From DASWJZ01 sp963739005 (GTDB lineage Bacteria > Pseudomonadota > Alphaproteobacteria > Rhizobiales > Afifellaceae): a stretch of 64,000 nucleotides of DNA. A model generated the notes under the pieces. That model was not told the origin of the DNA. It saw nothing but the letters and a program-made list of their open reading frames with translations, and did no database searches. Of the stretch, positions 18,056 through 26,407 are shown piece by piece (position 1 is the first letter of the stretch; each line of letters starts with the position of its first letter). The DNA is taken from NCBI GenBank assembly GCA_963739005.1, contig CAVTYQ010000007.1:248001-312000 (forward strand), in the 5' to 3' direction. The position numbers and the translations under genes were made by a program.

Positions 18056-18071
18056 GTGACCAATTTGTCAC
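18056..18071. promoter_or_regulatory. Inverted repeat upstream of ntrY
   Basis: GTGACCAATTTGTCAC is a 16-base inverted repeat (GTGAC/GTCAC arms) within the 105-base gap between ntrC and ntrY. It is followed on the plus strand by an AT-rich TATTAAG. It contains CAA-N-TTG-like half sites of the general kind reported for NtrX binding, so it may be an operator for ntrYX autoregulation. The functional reading is inference only. Confidence 0.3.
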
Positions 18072-18097
18072 TATTAAGACCGCAAGGCCCGCGGCAG

Positions 18098-19540
18098 TCA
18101 AACGCTGCCGCGCCGCATCACATGGATGTCAAGCTCGCGGATTTTCTTGCGCAGCGTGTTGCGGTTCAGACCAAGGAGCTCGGCGGCCTTGATCTGGTTT
18201 CCGCGAGTGGCTCCGAGTGCGGCGCTGATCAGCGGCACTTCCACTTCGCGAAGAATACGCTGGTAGAGTCCGGGCGGCGGAAGGCCGCTGCCGAACTCGC
18301 CGAAGTAGCGCGCAAGCTGCCGCTCAAGAGCGCCGCCGACATTGTCGGCTTCGGCGGCGGGCGCCGCCTCCACCTCCATCATCGGGCCGATCTCGTTCTC
18401 CACGATCGGCGCCGTAATCGTCTCCTGCGGATAGAGCGCCGTCAGCCGCCGGATCAGATTCTCGAGCTCGCGCACGTTTCCCGGCCAGCGATAGCGCTGC
18501 ATGGCCTCGATCGCGCCGGGCTCGATGGTCTTCGTAGGAAGGCCCTCGCGCTCCGCTGTATTGAGGAAATGGCGCACCAGGTCCGGGATGTCGTCGGTGC
18601 GCTCGCGAAGCGGCGGCAGGCGGATCGGGACAACGTTCAGGCGGAAGAAGAGATCCTCGCGGAAAAGCCCCTGGCGGATGAGCTGGCGGAGGTCCTTGTT
18701 GGTGGCTGCGATGATCCTGACGTCGGTGCGGATCGGCGTGCGCCCGCCCACCGTCGTGTACTCGCCCTGCTGCAGCACGCGGAGGAGCCGCGTCTGCGCC
18801 TCCATCGGCATGTCGCCGATCTCGTCGAGGAAAAGCGTGCCGCCCTCCGCCTGCTCGAAGCGGCCGGCGGAGCGCGCCTGCGCGCCGGTGAAGGCGCCGC
18901 GCTCATGCCCGAAAAGCTCCAACTCGATCAGCTCGCGGGGGATCGCCGCCATGTTGACGGCGACGAACGGCCCCTTGCGCCGCTTCCCGTAGTCGTGGAG
19001 CGCGCGGGCGACGAGCTCCTTACCGGTGCCGGACTCGCCGGAGATCATCACCGTCAGGTCGGTCTGCATCAGCCGCGCCAGCATGCGGTAGATGTCCTGC
19101 ATGGCAGGCGAGCGGCCGACGAGCGGAATGGCGTCGCCGCCTTCCTCCTCCTCCGCGCTCTGACGCGTGCCGCGCGGCTCGGCGAGGGCGCGGCCGACGA
19201 TCGCCGTCAGCTCCTTCAGATCGAACGGCTTCGGGAGATACTCGTAGGCGCCCTTCTCGGAGGCGCGGATCGCCGTCATGAAGGTGTTCTGCGCGCTCAT
19301 CACGACGATCGGGAGATCGGGGCGGGTGCGCTTGATGCGCGGGATCAGGTCGAAGGCATTTCCGTCAGGCATCACCACATCGGTGATGACGACGTCGCCC
19401 TCCCCTTCCGCGATCCAGCGCCACAACGTGGCGGCATTGGAGGTCAGGCGCACGGTGTAGCCGGAGCGCGAAAGCGCCTGGTTCAGCACCGTGCGGATCG
19501 CGGCGTCGTCGTCGGCAACGAGGATGGTTCCGGTACTCAT
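18098..19540 (-). CDS. ntrC: Nitrogen regulation protein NtrC
   Basis: Sigma-54-dependent activator of nitrogen assimilation genes. The receiver domain carries Asp54 (VVITD) in the expected place. The AAA+ domain has Walker A GESGTGKE, the sigma-54-contacting GAFTGA loop, and Walker B LFLDEIGDMP. The Fis-type HTH ends with GLNRNTLRKKIREL. The start ATG (19538-19540) overlaps the ntrB stop by four bases, so the two are coupled; the frame extends upstream but with no receiver similarity. The length is 480 aa. Confidence 0.96.
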   Translation of the reverse strand: MSTGTILVADDDAAIRTVLNQALSRSGYTVRLTSNAATLWRWIAEGEGDVVITDVVMPDGNAFDLIPRIKRTRPDLPIVVMSAQNTFMTAIRASEKGAYEYLPKPFDLKELTAIVGRALAEPRGTRQSAEEEEGGDAIPLVGRSPAMQDIYRMLARLMQTDLTVMISGESGTGKELVARALHDYGKRRKGPFVAVNMAAIPRELIELELFGHERGAFTGAQARSAGRFEQAEGGTLFLDEIGDMPMEAQTRLLRVLQQGEYTTVGGRTPIRTDVRIIAATNKDLRQLIRQGLFREDLFFRLNVVPIRLPPLRERTDDIPDLVRHFLNTAEREGLPTKTIEPGAIEAMQRYRWPGNVRELENLIRRLTALYPQETITAPIVENEIGPMMEVEAAPAAEADNVGGALERQLARYFGEFGSGLPPPGLYQRILREVEVPLISAALGATRGNQIKAAELLGLNRNTLRKKIRELDIHVMRRGSV

Positions 19541-20745
19541 TGTGCCTTTTCGGCCTCCTCGTCCGGGACCTCGCCGGTGTGCGCCGGCATCAAGATGCGA
19601 AACGCAGTGCGCCGTGGCTGCGACTCGCACTCGATCACCCCGCCGTGGTCGCCGATGATCTTCGCGACCAGAGCCAATCCAAGTCCCGTGCCATTCGTCT
19701 TCGACGTGACGAAAGGATCGAAGAGATAGGGGAGAAGATCGTCGGGAACGCCCGGACCGTTGTCGATCACGGAGAATTCAAGCGGGAGACTGACGCGGCT
19801 GCGGCTGCCGGGCATGGAAAGGCGGATGCCCGGCCGGAACGCCGTGCGGAAGATGATCTCCGGATCCTTCGTCCCCTGCAGCGCCTCCGCAGCGTTCTTC
19901 ACGAGGTTCAGGAACACCTGGATCAACTGGTCGCGGTTCGCGTGGACGGGCGGAAGCGACGGATCGTATTCCTCGACCATGCGGACGTTTCGGGCGAAGC
20001 CGTTCCGCGCGATGACCTTCACGCGCTCCAGGATCGAATGAATGTTGACCGCCTCGCGCTCGGTCGGACGATCGTCCGCGAAGGTCTCCATGCGGTCGAC
20101 GAGACCGACGATGCGGTCGGCCTCGTCGCAGATGAGACGCGTCAGCGCGCGATCGTTCTCGTCGCCGTCCGCCTCAAGCAACTGAGCGGCGCCACGAATG
20201 CCGGAGAGCGGATTCTTGATCTCGTGCGCGAGCATTGCGGCGAGGCCCGACACGGTGCGCGCCGCGCCGCGATGCGTCAGCTGGCGATCGATCTTCTCCG
20301 TTACCGAGCGCGGCAAGAGCATGATCGCGACGTGCCCTGCCCGCTCCGCGACCGGCGAAGCATAGACGTCGACCACGCGCTCAACGCCGAGCCGCGGCGA
20401 GGAGATATCGACGCGATATTCGGTGACCGGGCCGCCCGACTCGCGCACCTGCTCGATCAGGCTGAAGACCGGGCTGCCGAACGGCACGAAGTGCGACAGG
20501 TCGTAGCGCGCCAGCACCACCGCGGAGTTCTGAAAGAAGATCTCCGCCGCCTGGTTGGCGCCGGCGATGCGCCCCTCCGGCGTCACCATGACGACGGGAT
20601 GCGGCAAGGCATTGAGGACGGCGCCGGCGCCACCCTCGAAGGCCGATCCCACGGCCGTCGCAACGCCGCCACGCGACCGCCCGCGACGGGGCGACCCTTT
20701 CAACATGCCGCGAAGGCCGAGACTCCGCGCTTCTTGTTTGCTCAA
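19537..20745 (-). CDS. ntrB: Nitrogen regulation histidine kinase NtrB
   Basis: Cytoplasmic PAS-containing kinase/phosphatase acting on NtrC under PII control. A PAS domain (LNALPHPVVMVTPEGRI...) precedes the H-box with His174 (LAHEIKNPLSGIRGAAQL), then the N-box (LVKNAAEAL) and ATP lid (DNGPGVP, GTGLGLAL). I chose TTG at 20743-20745 because the minus strand has AAGGTGA six bases upstream; an ATG at 20706 (389 aa) is the alternative but has no such site. There is no dusB gene upstream; instead ispDF diverges from it. Confidence 0.92.
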   Translation of the reverse strand: MSKQEARSLGLRGMLKGSPRRGRSRGGVATAVGSAFEGGAGAVLNALPHPVVMVTPEGRIAGANQAAEIFFQNSAVVLARYDLSHFVPFGSPVFSLIEQVRESGGPVTEYRVDISSPRLGVERVVDVYASPVAERAGHVAIMLLPRSVTEKIDRQLTHRGAARTVSGLAAMLAHEIKNPLSGIRGAAQLLEADGDENDRALTRLICDEADRIVGLVDRMETFADDRPTEREAVNIHSILERVKVIARNGFARNVRMVEEYDPSLPPVHANRDQLIQVFLNLVKNAAEALQGTKDPEIIFRTAFRPGIRLSMPGSRSRVSLPLEFSVIDNGPGVPDDLLPYLFDPFVTSKTNGTGLGLALVAKIIGDHGGVIECESQPRRTAFRILMPAHTGEVPDEEAEKAQ

Positions 20746-20857
20746 AAATTCATCACCTTGAAAGTTGCCTGCAGAATAGACAGGCGGTGCTGCGGCGCGC
20801 AAGGGGCGACGCTGTTGTCCAGCTATGCTATGAGCGCCGGCCACAAGCCGGGCCAGC

Positions 20858-22042
20858 ATGCCGAAGTCGCCAAAAGCAGGGAAAACCGCCGTCATCGTGG
20901 TCGCCGCCGGGCGCGGCAGCCGCGCGGCGCGCGATGTGCCTAAACAATATGTGACAGTCGGCGGCGAGCCGGTGTTGCGCCGCACCATCAGGGCTTTCTC
21001 GTCGCATGAGGGCATCGACGCCATCCTGACGGTCATCGGCGACGGGGATGCGACACGCTACGCCGAAACCGTACGCGGCCTCCCGAAGCTGCTGCCGCCG
21101 GTCGTCGGCGGCGCCACCCGGCAGGAGTCGGTCAGGAACGGACTCGAAGCGCTCGCCGGCGATCCGCCGCGACTGGTGCTCGTGCATGACGCGGCGCGGC
21201 CATTCGTGTCGCCCGATGTCATCAAGGCCGTGATCGATGCCTGCGACGCGATGAGCGGCGCGATTCCCGTGCTCGCGATCACCGAGACGGTGAAGCGCGT
21301 CGAAGCAGGCAACATCGCCGCGACGATCCCGCGCGAAGCGCTGGCGACCGCGCAGACGCCGCAGGGCTTTCCCTTCGCGCCGCTGCTTGCGGCGCATCGG
21401 AGCGCCGCCGAGGCGGGCCGCGGCGACCTGACCGACGACGCGGCCGTCGCCGCGCTCGCCGGCCTTAGCGTCCGTGCCGTCGAAGGGGACCGCGCCAACA
21501 TGAAGATCACCACGCCCGCCGATTTTTCCGCCGCAGAGCGGATGCTCGCGGCGGCGGTCGAGACGCGGACCGGCCACGGCTTCGACGTGCACACATTCGG
21601 GCCGGGCAAATCCGTCTGGCTTTGCGGCGTCGAGATTGCGCACGAGCGCGGTCTGATCGGCCATTCCGACGCCGACGTCGGGCTGCATGCGCTGACCGAT
21701 GCGCTGCTCGGCACGATCGGCGACGGCGACATCGGCATGCACTTCCCGCCCTCCGATCCGAAGTGGAAGGGCGCATCGTCCGACCTCTTCCTCGCCGACG
21801 CGGTGCGGCGCGTGCGCGAGAGAGGCGGGCGCATCGTGAACCTCGACGTGACGATCGTCTGCGAGGCGCCGAAGATTTCGCCGCACCGCGAAAAGATGCA
21901 GGCGCGCGTCGCCGAGATCGCTGGGATCACGCCCGACCGTGTCGGCGTGAAGGCGACGACCAGCGAGAAGATGGGTTTCACCGGCCGCGGCGAGGGGATC
22001 GTGGCGATGGCGATCGCCACCGTCGCGCTGCCGGCGGCGTGA
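20858..22042 (+). CDS. ispDF: Bifunctional IspD/IspF (MEP pathway)
   Basis: Fused enzyme of isoprenoid synthesis: 2-C-methyl-D-erythritol 4-phosphate cytidylyltransferase plus 2-C-methyl-D-erythritol 2,4-cyclodiphosphate synthase. The IspD half (about residues 1-225) has VVAAGRGSRAARDVPKQY, VHDAARPFV and TPQGF; the IspF half (about 230-394) has GHGFDVHTFGPG, HSDADVGLHALTDALLG, and the closing TSEKMGFTGRGEGIVAMA. The fusion is usual in alphaproteobacteria. The stop overlaps the pncC start (GTGA), so the genes are coupled. It is divergent from ntrB. Confidence 0.97.
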   Translation: MPKSPKAGKTAVIVVAAGRGSRAARDVPKQYVTVGGEPVLRRTIRAFSSHEGIDAILTVIGDGDATRYAETVRGLPKLLPPVVGGATRQESVRNGLEALAGDPPRLVLVHDAARPFVSPDVIKAVIDACDAMSGAIPVLAITETVKRVEAGNIAATIPREALATAQTPQGFPFAPLLAAHRSAAEAGRGDLTDDAAVAALAGLSVRAVEGDRANMKITTPADFSAAERMLAAAVETRTGHGFDVHTFGPGKSVWLCGVEIAHERGLIGHSDADVGLHALTDALLGTIGDGDIGMHFPPSDPKWKGASSDLFLADAVRRVRERGGRIVNLDVTIVCEAPKISPHREKMQARVAEIAGITPDRVGVKATTSEKMGFTGRGEGIVAMAIATVALPAA

Positions 22043-22533
22043 GCCCCGATTTCGATGCGCTCGTCGCGGAAGCGGCGAAGCTCCTCGACCTTTTCCGCGG
22101 GCGCGGGCTGAAGCTCGCGACGGCGGAATCCTGTACCGGCGGTCTCATCGCTGCGATCCTGACGGAAGTGCCCGGCTCCTCCGATGTAGTCGAGCGCGGC
22201 TTCGTCACCTACTCGAACGAGGCGAAGACGGAGATGCTCGGCGTGTCCCCCGCGCTGATCCACAAGTACGGGGCGGTGAGCGGGGAAGTCGCGCGCGCAA
22301 TGGCCGAAGGGGCGCTGCGAAATTCTCGCGCCGACATCGCGGTTTCCGTCACCGGCGTCGCGGGCCCAGGCGGCGGCACGGCGCCGAAGCCGGTCGGGCT
22401 CGTGCATTTCGGCGCGGCTCGACGGGGGGGCGATGTGCGGCATCTGGAGAAGCGCTTCGGCGATCTCGGGCGGCGGCAAATACGTCACGCGTCCGTGGCG
22501 GAGGCGTTGGCGATGGCGCGGGCGATGATCTGA
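22039..22533 (+). CDS. pncC: CinA C-terminal domain protein / nicotinamide-nucleotide amidase
   Basis: Deamidates nicotinamide mononucleotide in NAD recycling. The 164-residue protein consists only of the CinA C-terminal domain: KLATAESCTGGLIAAILTEVPGSS, GFVTYSNEAKTEMLGVS, GAVS, and the SVTGVAGPGGGTAPKPVGLVH signature. It lacks the N-terminal molybdopterin-binding-like domain of full CinA. It starts with GTG inside the ispDF stop. A strong terminator follows. Confidence 0.93.
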   Translation: MSPDFDALVAEAAKLLDLFRGRGLKLATAESCTGGLIAAILTEVPGSSDVVERGFVTYSNEAKTEMLGVSPALIHKYGAVSGEVARAMAEGALRNSRADIAVSVTGVAGPGGGTAPKPVGLVHFGAARRGGDVRHLEKRFGDLGRRQIRHASVAEALAMARAMI

Positions 22534-22547
22534 GCACGCGGCGCGTC

Positions 22548-22572
22548 TCCCCTCTCATGCGAGGGGATTTTT
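22548..22572 (+). terminator. Rho-independent terminator after pncC
   Basis: The stem TCCCCTC / GAGGGGA with a six-base loop (TCATGC) is followed directly by TTTTT. It lies 15 bases after the pncC stop and ends the ispDF-pncC transcript. The opposite strand has no T-run, so it should not serve ratA. Confidence 0.85.
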
Positions 22573-22577
22573 CGCGC

Positions 22578-23042
22578 TCAAACCTTCGCGCCCTTCACCC
22601 CGTAGATCTTGTCCGCCCTCACCTCGAAAGCATGCGCGAAGGTGCGGAAGACGCGATCGAAAAGGGCGCCCATCAGGAGCGCAAGCGCGCGGCTCTTGAA
22701 TTCGTAGGCGATCTGGAAGCTGATCTCGGAGTGGCCGTCGTCTTGCGGACGGAAGGTCCACGAATTCTCCATGAAGCGGAACGGGCCGTCGAGATAGTCG
22801 GCGCGGATTTCGAGCGCCTCGCGATCCACCGTCACCTTGGAGGTGAAGGTCTCGCGCACGAGCTTGTAGCCGATCGCCATGTCGGCGACGAGCACCTCGC
22901 GCGCGTCCTCGCTCTTGCGTCCGCGAACCGTCAGCCGCTCGCAGAAGGGAACGAATTCCGGGTAGCGCTCGACATCGGCGACGAGCCTGAACATCTCCTC
23001 GGCGGAATGCGAGACGCGTCGGGTCGTCCGGAATTCCGGCAT
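22578..23042 (-). CDS. RatA/Coq10 family START-domain protein
   Basis: SRPBCC (START-like) protein of the Coq10/RatA family. Coq10 binds ubiquinone and supports respiration; E. coli RatA is described as affecting ribosome association, but in alphaproteobacteria the Coq10 role is more likely. The motif order is RVSHSAEEMFRLVADVERYPEFVPFC, the hydrophobic strand FTSKVTVD, LDGPFRFMENSWTFRP, and the C-terminal helix ALLMGALFDRVFRTFAHAFEVRA. The length is 154 aa. It lies 24 bases downstream of lipA, the normal rhizobial order. Confidence 0.9.
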   Translation of the reverse strand: MPEFRTTRRVSHSAEEMFRLVADVERYPEFVPFCERLTVRGRKSEDAREVLVADMAIGYKLVRETFTSKVTVDREALEIRADYLDGPFRFMENSWTFRPQDDGHSEISFQIAYEFKSRALALLMGALFDRVFRTFAHAFEVRADKIYGVKGAKV

Positions 23043-23066
23043 CCAGGCTTCGGCCCTCTTCGAGGA

Positions 23067-24032
23067 TCAGGCGCGGGCGGCGCGGGCAGCCCTGAGCCGT
23101 GCAAAATCCTCGCCAGCATGATGCGACGAACGCGTGAGCGGACTCGCCGACACGAGCAGGAAGCCCTTCGTATAGGCGATCGTCGCGTAGGACTTGAAGG
23201 CTTCGGGCGTGACAAATTCCTTCACCGCATGATGCTTCGGCGTCGGCTGCAGATACTGGCCGACGGTGAGGAAATCGACATCCGCGGTCCTGAGGTCATC
23301 CATCAATTGGAGCACTTCTTTCCGCTCCTCGCCCAGGCCAACCATGATGCCGGACTTGGTGAACATCCGCGGGTCGAGCTCCTTGACGCGCTGCAGGAGG
23401 CGGATCGAGTGGAAGTAGCGCGCGCCGGGCCGGACCGTCAGGTAGTGCGAGGGAACGGTCTCGAGATTGTGGTTGAAGACGTCGGGCCGCGCCTCGACCA
23501 CGATTTCGAGCGCGCCGTCCTTGCGCAAGAAATCCGGCGTCAGCACCTCGATCGTGGTTTCCGGCGAACGCTCGCGGATCGCACGGATGACGGCGGCGAA
23601 GTGCCCTGCCCCACCGTCGTCGAGGTCGTCGCGGTCGACCGACGTCACCACGACATGGGCGAGCTCCATCTTGGCGACGGCGTCGGCGACGCGCTCGGGC
23701 TCGTCGGCTTCGACCGCGCCGGGCAGCCCCGTCTTCACGTTGCAGAAGGCGCAGGCGCGCGTGCACGTGTCGCCGAGGATCATGAAGGTCGCGTGCTTCT
23801 TCGCCCAGCACTCGCCGATGTTCGGGCAGCCGGCCTCTTCGCAGACGGTGACGAGCTTGTTCTCGCGCACGATGTCGCGCGTCTTCGCCCATTCGGGCGA
23901 TCCGGGCGCGCGCACGCGAATCCATTCCGGCTTCCGCAGCACCGGATTGTCGGGCCGGTGCGCCTTCTCCGGATGACGCGGACGGAGCTTGCCGCCCGCG
24001 TTCTTCTCAAGCGTGTCGATCAGCGTGACCAC
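23067..24032 (-). CDS. lipA: Lipoyl synthase
   Basis: Radical-SAM enzyme that inserts two sulphurs into octanoyl groups to form lipoate on PDH/OGDH E2 and GcvH. Both iron-sulphur clusters can be assigned: the auxiliary cluster Cys64, Cys69, Cys75 (CEEAGCPNIGEC) and the radical-SAM cluster Cys90, Cys94, Cys97 (CTRACAFC). The conserved C-terminal serine occurs in TRSSHHAGEDF. The length (321 aa) is normal. It neighbours lpdA, which serves the same complexes. Confidence 0.97.
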   Translation of the reverse strand: MVTLIDTLEKNAGGKLRPRHPEKAHRPDNPVLRKPEWIRVRAPGSPEWAKTRDIVRENKLVTVCEEAGCPNIGECWAKKHATFMILGDTCTRACAFCNVKTGLPGAVEADEPERVADAVAKMELAHVVVTSVDRDDLDDGGAGHFAAVIRAIRERSPETTIEVLTPDFLRKDGALEIVVEARPDVFNHNLETVPSHYLTVRPGARYFHSIRLLQRVKELDPRMFTKSGIMVGLGEERKEVLQLMDDLRTADVDFLTVGQYLQPTPKHHAVKEFVTPEAFKSYATIAYTKGFLLVSASPLTRSSHHAGEDFARLRAARAARA

Positions 24033-24042
24033 GGGGCTCCAA

Positions 24043-24297
24043 TCAGGTGCGGCCGCGGATCAGCCGCCAGCCGAAGATCAGGATGCAGGCGCCGACGATC
24101 GCGACGACAATCTGCGCGACCCAGCCTTCCGGCGGGACGATCGAGAGGCCCCTCAGGATCGCGTTCAGCACCACCGCCCCGACTATGCCGAGGATGATGT
24201 TACCGATCAGCCCCATGTCGCTCTTCATGATCTTCTCAGCGATCCATCCGGCAAGCCCGCCGAGGATGATCGTCATGATCCAACCAACACCCGCCAT
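24043..24297 (-). CDS. GlsB/YeaQ/YmgE family stress-response membrane protein
   Basis: Small inner-membrane protein of the transglycosylase-associated family. It has three hydrophobic helices with the family pattern GWIMTIILGGLAGWIAEKIM, GLIGNIILGIVGAVVLNAIL and the C-terminal AQIVVAIVGACILIFGWRLI. The start is ATG at 24295-24297, which has GGGAGGCG upstream on the minus strand; the length is 84 aa. The function is unproven in general; members are often stress induced. It lies between lpdA and lipA. Confidence 0.9.
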   Translation of the reverse strand: MAGVGWIMTIILGGLAGWIAEKIMKSDMGLIGNIILGIVGAVVLNAILRGLSIVPPEGWVAQIVVAIVGACILIFGWRLIRGRT

Positions 24298-24319
24298 TTC
24301 TTCGCCTCCCACGCCGAAT

Positions 24320-24335
24320 CCCGCGCCTTCGCGGG
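24320..24335. other. Hairpin in the lpdA-glsB gap
   Basis: CCCGCG-CCTT-CGCGGG is a perfect six-base-pair stem with a four-base loop. On the minus strand, the direction of transcription, no T-run follows, so it may be an mRNA processing or partial termination element between lpdA and the GlsB-family gene rather than a full terminator. Confidence 0.35.
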
Positions 24336-24347
24336 CTTTCTGACAAC

Positions 24348-25763
24348 CTATACGTGGATGACCCGCCCATAAGCGTCAAGCACGCTCTCGTGCATGGTCT
24401 CCGAGATGGTCGGGTGCGGGAAGACGCTCTCGATCAGCTCCGCCTCGGTGGTTTCAAGGTTCATCGCCACGACAAATCCTTGAATCAATTCCGTGACTTC
24501 CGCCCCGACCATATGGGCGCCGAGAAGCTGCCCGGTCTTGGCATCGAAGACGGTTTTCACCAGGCCGTCGGGCTCGCCGAGCGCGATCGCCTTGCCGTTG
24601 CCGATGAAGGGGAAGTGGCCGACCTTCACCTGCCGGCCGCCCTCCTTCGCCTTCGCCTCGGTCAACCCCACGGATGCGATCTGGGGGTCGCAATAGGTGC
24701 AGCCGGGAATCTTGAGCTTGTCGATCGGGTGCGGCTTCAGGCCCTTGATCGCCTCGATGCAGATCACGCCCTCATGCTCCGCCTTGTGCGCGAGCATCGG
24801 CGGCCCGGCGACGTCGCCGATCGCGTAGACGCCCTCGACGTTAGTGCGGCCGAGGCCGTCGACCACGACGAGGCCGCGGTCGGTCTTCACGCCGAGCGCT
24901 TCCAAGCCGAGCCCCTCGATGTTGCCGACGACGCCGACGGCGGAGATGACGCGATCGGCCTTCAGCCTCTCGGTCTTGCCGCCCTTCAACTCGAGCGTCG
25001 CGGTCACACCGTCCTTGCTCTTGTCGAGCTTCGCGACCTTCGCCTCGGTGTGGATCTTGATGCCCGCCTTCTCGAAGCGCTTCCTGGCATGCGCCGCGAT
25101 CTCGGCGTCCTCGACGGGGAGAATCTGCGGCAGGATCTCCACGACCGTGACCTCCGAGCCAAGTGTCCTGAAGAAGGACGCGAACTCGATGCCGATCGCG
25201 CCCGAACCGATAACGAGGAGCGACTTCGGAAGCTCCGGCGGCACCATCGCCTCGAAATAGGTCCAGACGAGCTTCTTGTCGGGCTCAAGTCCGGGAAGCG
25301 CGCGCGGGCGGGCGCCGGTCGCGATGATGATGTGCTTCGCCGAATAGTCGCCGGGCCCAAGCGCGCCCTTCGGCGCGTTGTCGGCCTTCTCGACGGTGAC
25401 CTTCCCCTTCGCCGTGATCTTCGCACTGCCCCAGATCACGTCGACCTTGTTCTTCTTCAGAAGGAAGGCGACGCCGTTCGACATCTGGTTGGCGATGCCG
25501 CGCGACCGCTTCACCACCGCGGCGATATCGACGGCGACGTCCTTGGCGGAGAGGCCGTAATCCTTGGCGTGGAGCATCGCGCGATAGACGTCGGCGGAGC
25601 GGAGCAGCGCCTTGGTCGGGATGCAGCCCCAGTTCGGGCAGACGCCGCCGACATAGCTCTTCTCGACGACAGCGGTCTTCAGGCCGAGCTGCGCGGCGCG
25701 GATCGCTCCGACATAGCCGCCGGGTCCGGAGCCGATGATGATGACGTCGTAGCTTTCCGCCAT
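24348..25763 (-). CDS. lpdA: Dihydrolipoyl dehydrogenase (E3)
   Basis: FAD/NAD-dependent E3 subunit that reoxidises dihydrolipoamide. The N-terminal dinucleotide fold is GSGPGG (11-16); the redox disulphide is Cys42 and Cys47 in GGVCPNWGCIPTKALL, the form seen in pyruvate dehydrogenase E3 enzymes. The second Rossmann motif is VIGSGAIGIEF, and the C-terminal interface has the catalytic His-Glu type segment PHPTISETMHE. The length is 471 aa. With lipA close by, this looks like the end of a pdh gene cluster whose remaining genes are not in the adjacent DNA. Confidence 0.95.
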   Translation of the reverse strand: MAESYDVIIIGSGPGGYVGAIRAAQLGLKTAVVEKSYVGGVCPNWGCIPTKALLRSADVYRAMLHAKDYGLSAKDVAVDIAAVVKRSRGIANQMSNGVAFLLKKNKVDVIWGSAKITAKGKVTVEKADNAPKGALGPGDYSAKHIIIATGARPRALPGLEPDKKLVWTYFEAMVPPELPKSLLVIGSGAIGIEFASFFRTLGSEVTVVEILPQILPVEDAEIAAHARKRFEKAGIKIHTEAKVAKLDKSKDGVTATLELKGGKTERLKADRVISAVGVVGNIEGLGLEALGVKTDRGLVVVDGLGRTNVEGVYAIGDVAGPPMLAHKAEHEGVICIEAIKGLKPHPIDKLKIPGCTYCDPQIASVGLTEAKAKEGGRQVKVGHFPFIGNGKAIALGEPDGLVKTVFDAKTGQLLGAHMVGAEVTELIQGFVVAMNLETTEAELIESVFPHPTISETMHESVLDAYGRVIHV

Positions 25764-25847
25764 TGGCGCTTCCTCGGCGTTCTTTGGTCTTCTCTATCCG
25801 CCTAGATAGCGAAACGGGCGGGAACACGCCACCGACGGCGGCGCTGG

Positions 25848-26339
25848 TCAGGCATGCGGAGAATCGATCACATGGGGACTGTCGAAGACCGTCGGCTCCA
25901 GGGGCTCGCCGGCATTGTTGCTTGCATGTTCCGGATAGGTCTTGACGCCGGCGGGTATGAGGGTCCCGCGCTGGGCGACTCCGAGAAAGATGTGCTTCAG
26001 GGTCTCCGGCGCACGCTCGAACCAATTCGGGTCGTCGAAGGTCCCGGCGTAGATTCCAACGACATCCGGAAACCGCTCGAAGCTCAAGAAGAGCTTCGTG
26101 CCGCAGGTGCCGCAAAAATGCACGTCGACGATCTTCCCGCTCCCTTCCGAGCGGTGGCCGTAAACGCTCGCCTTGCCGGCCGTCAGCGCGAAGTCGTTCT
26201 TCTGAAAGACCGGCTCGACCATATAGGCCGAGCCGGTCGCTCGCTGGCAGAAGCGGCAGTGGCAGATGGTCAGCCGGGTGGGCGCCGCGCTTACCGCATA
26301 ACGCAACGCCCCGCAAAGACAGCCGCCTTGCGCCAACAT
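25848..26339 (-). CDS. GFA family (CENP-V/GFA domain) protein
   Basis: Zinc-binding protein of the glutathione-dependent formaldehyde-activating enzyme family. Metal-binding cysteines occur in GGCLCGALRY, ICHCRFCQRATGSAY and HFCGTCGTKLFL, the standard pattern. It has 163 residues, with a fold shared with S-(hydroxymethyl)glutathione synthase, but most such paralogues have unknown substrates. There is no signal peptide. It is a single gene 68 bases downstream of metY on the same strand. Confidence 0.87.
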   Translation of the reverse strand: MLAQGGCLCGALRYAVSAAPTRLTICHCRFCQRATGSAYMVEPVFQKNDFALTAGKASVYGHRSEGSGKIVDVHFCGTCGTKLFLSFERFPDVVGIYAGTFDDPNWFERAPETLKHIFLGVAQRGTLIPAGVKTYPEHASNNAGEPLEPTVFDSPHVIDSPHA

Positions 26340-26407
26340 ATCCGATCCTCCACTCGACAGGCTTTGAACCGCGCGTGTGAGTGCGCCCTCAGCGGCTCCG
26401 CCCTCGC

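Noticed and set aside
16442..19729. Very long plus-strand frame (over 1,000 codons) opposite ntrY and ntrC
   Set aside because: It is antisense to two unmistakable genes, has Arg/Asp/His-rich shadow composition and no domain; GC-rich third positions keep the opposite frame open.
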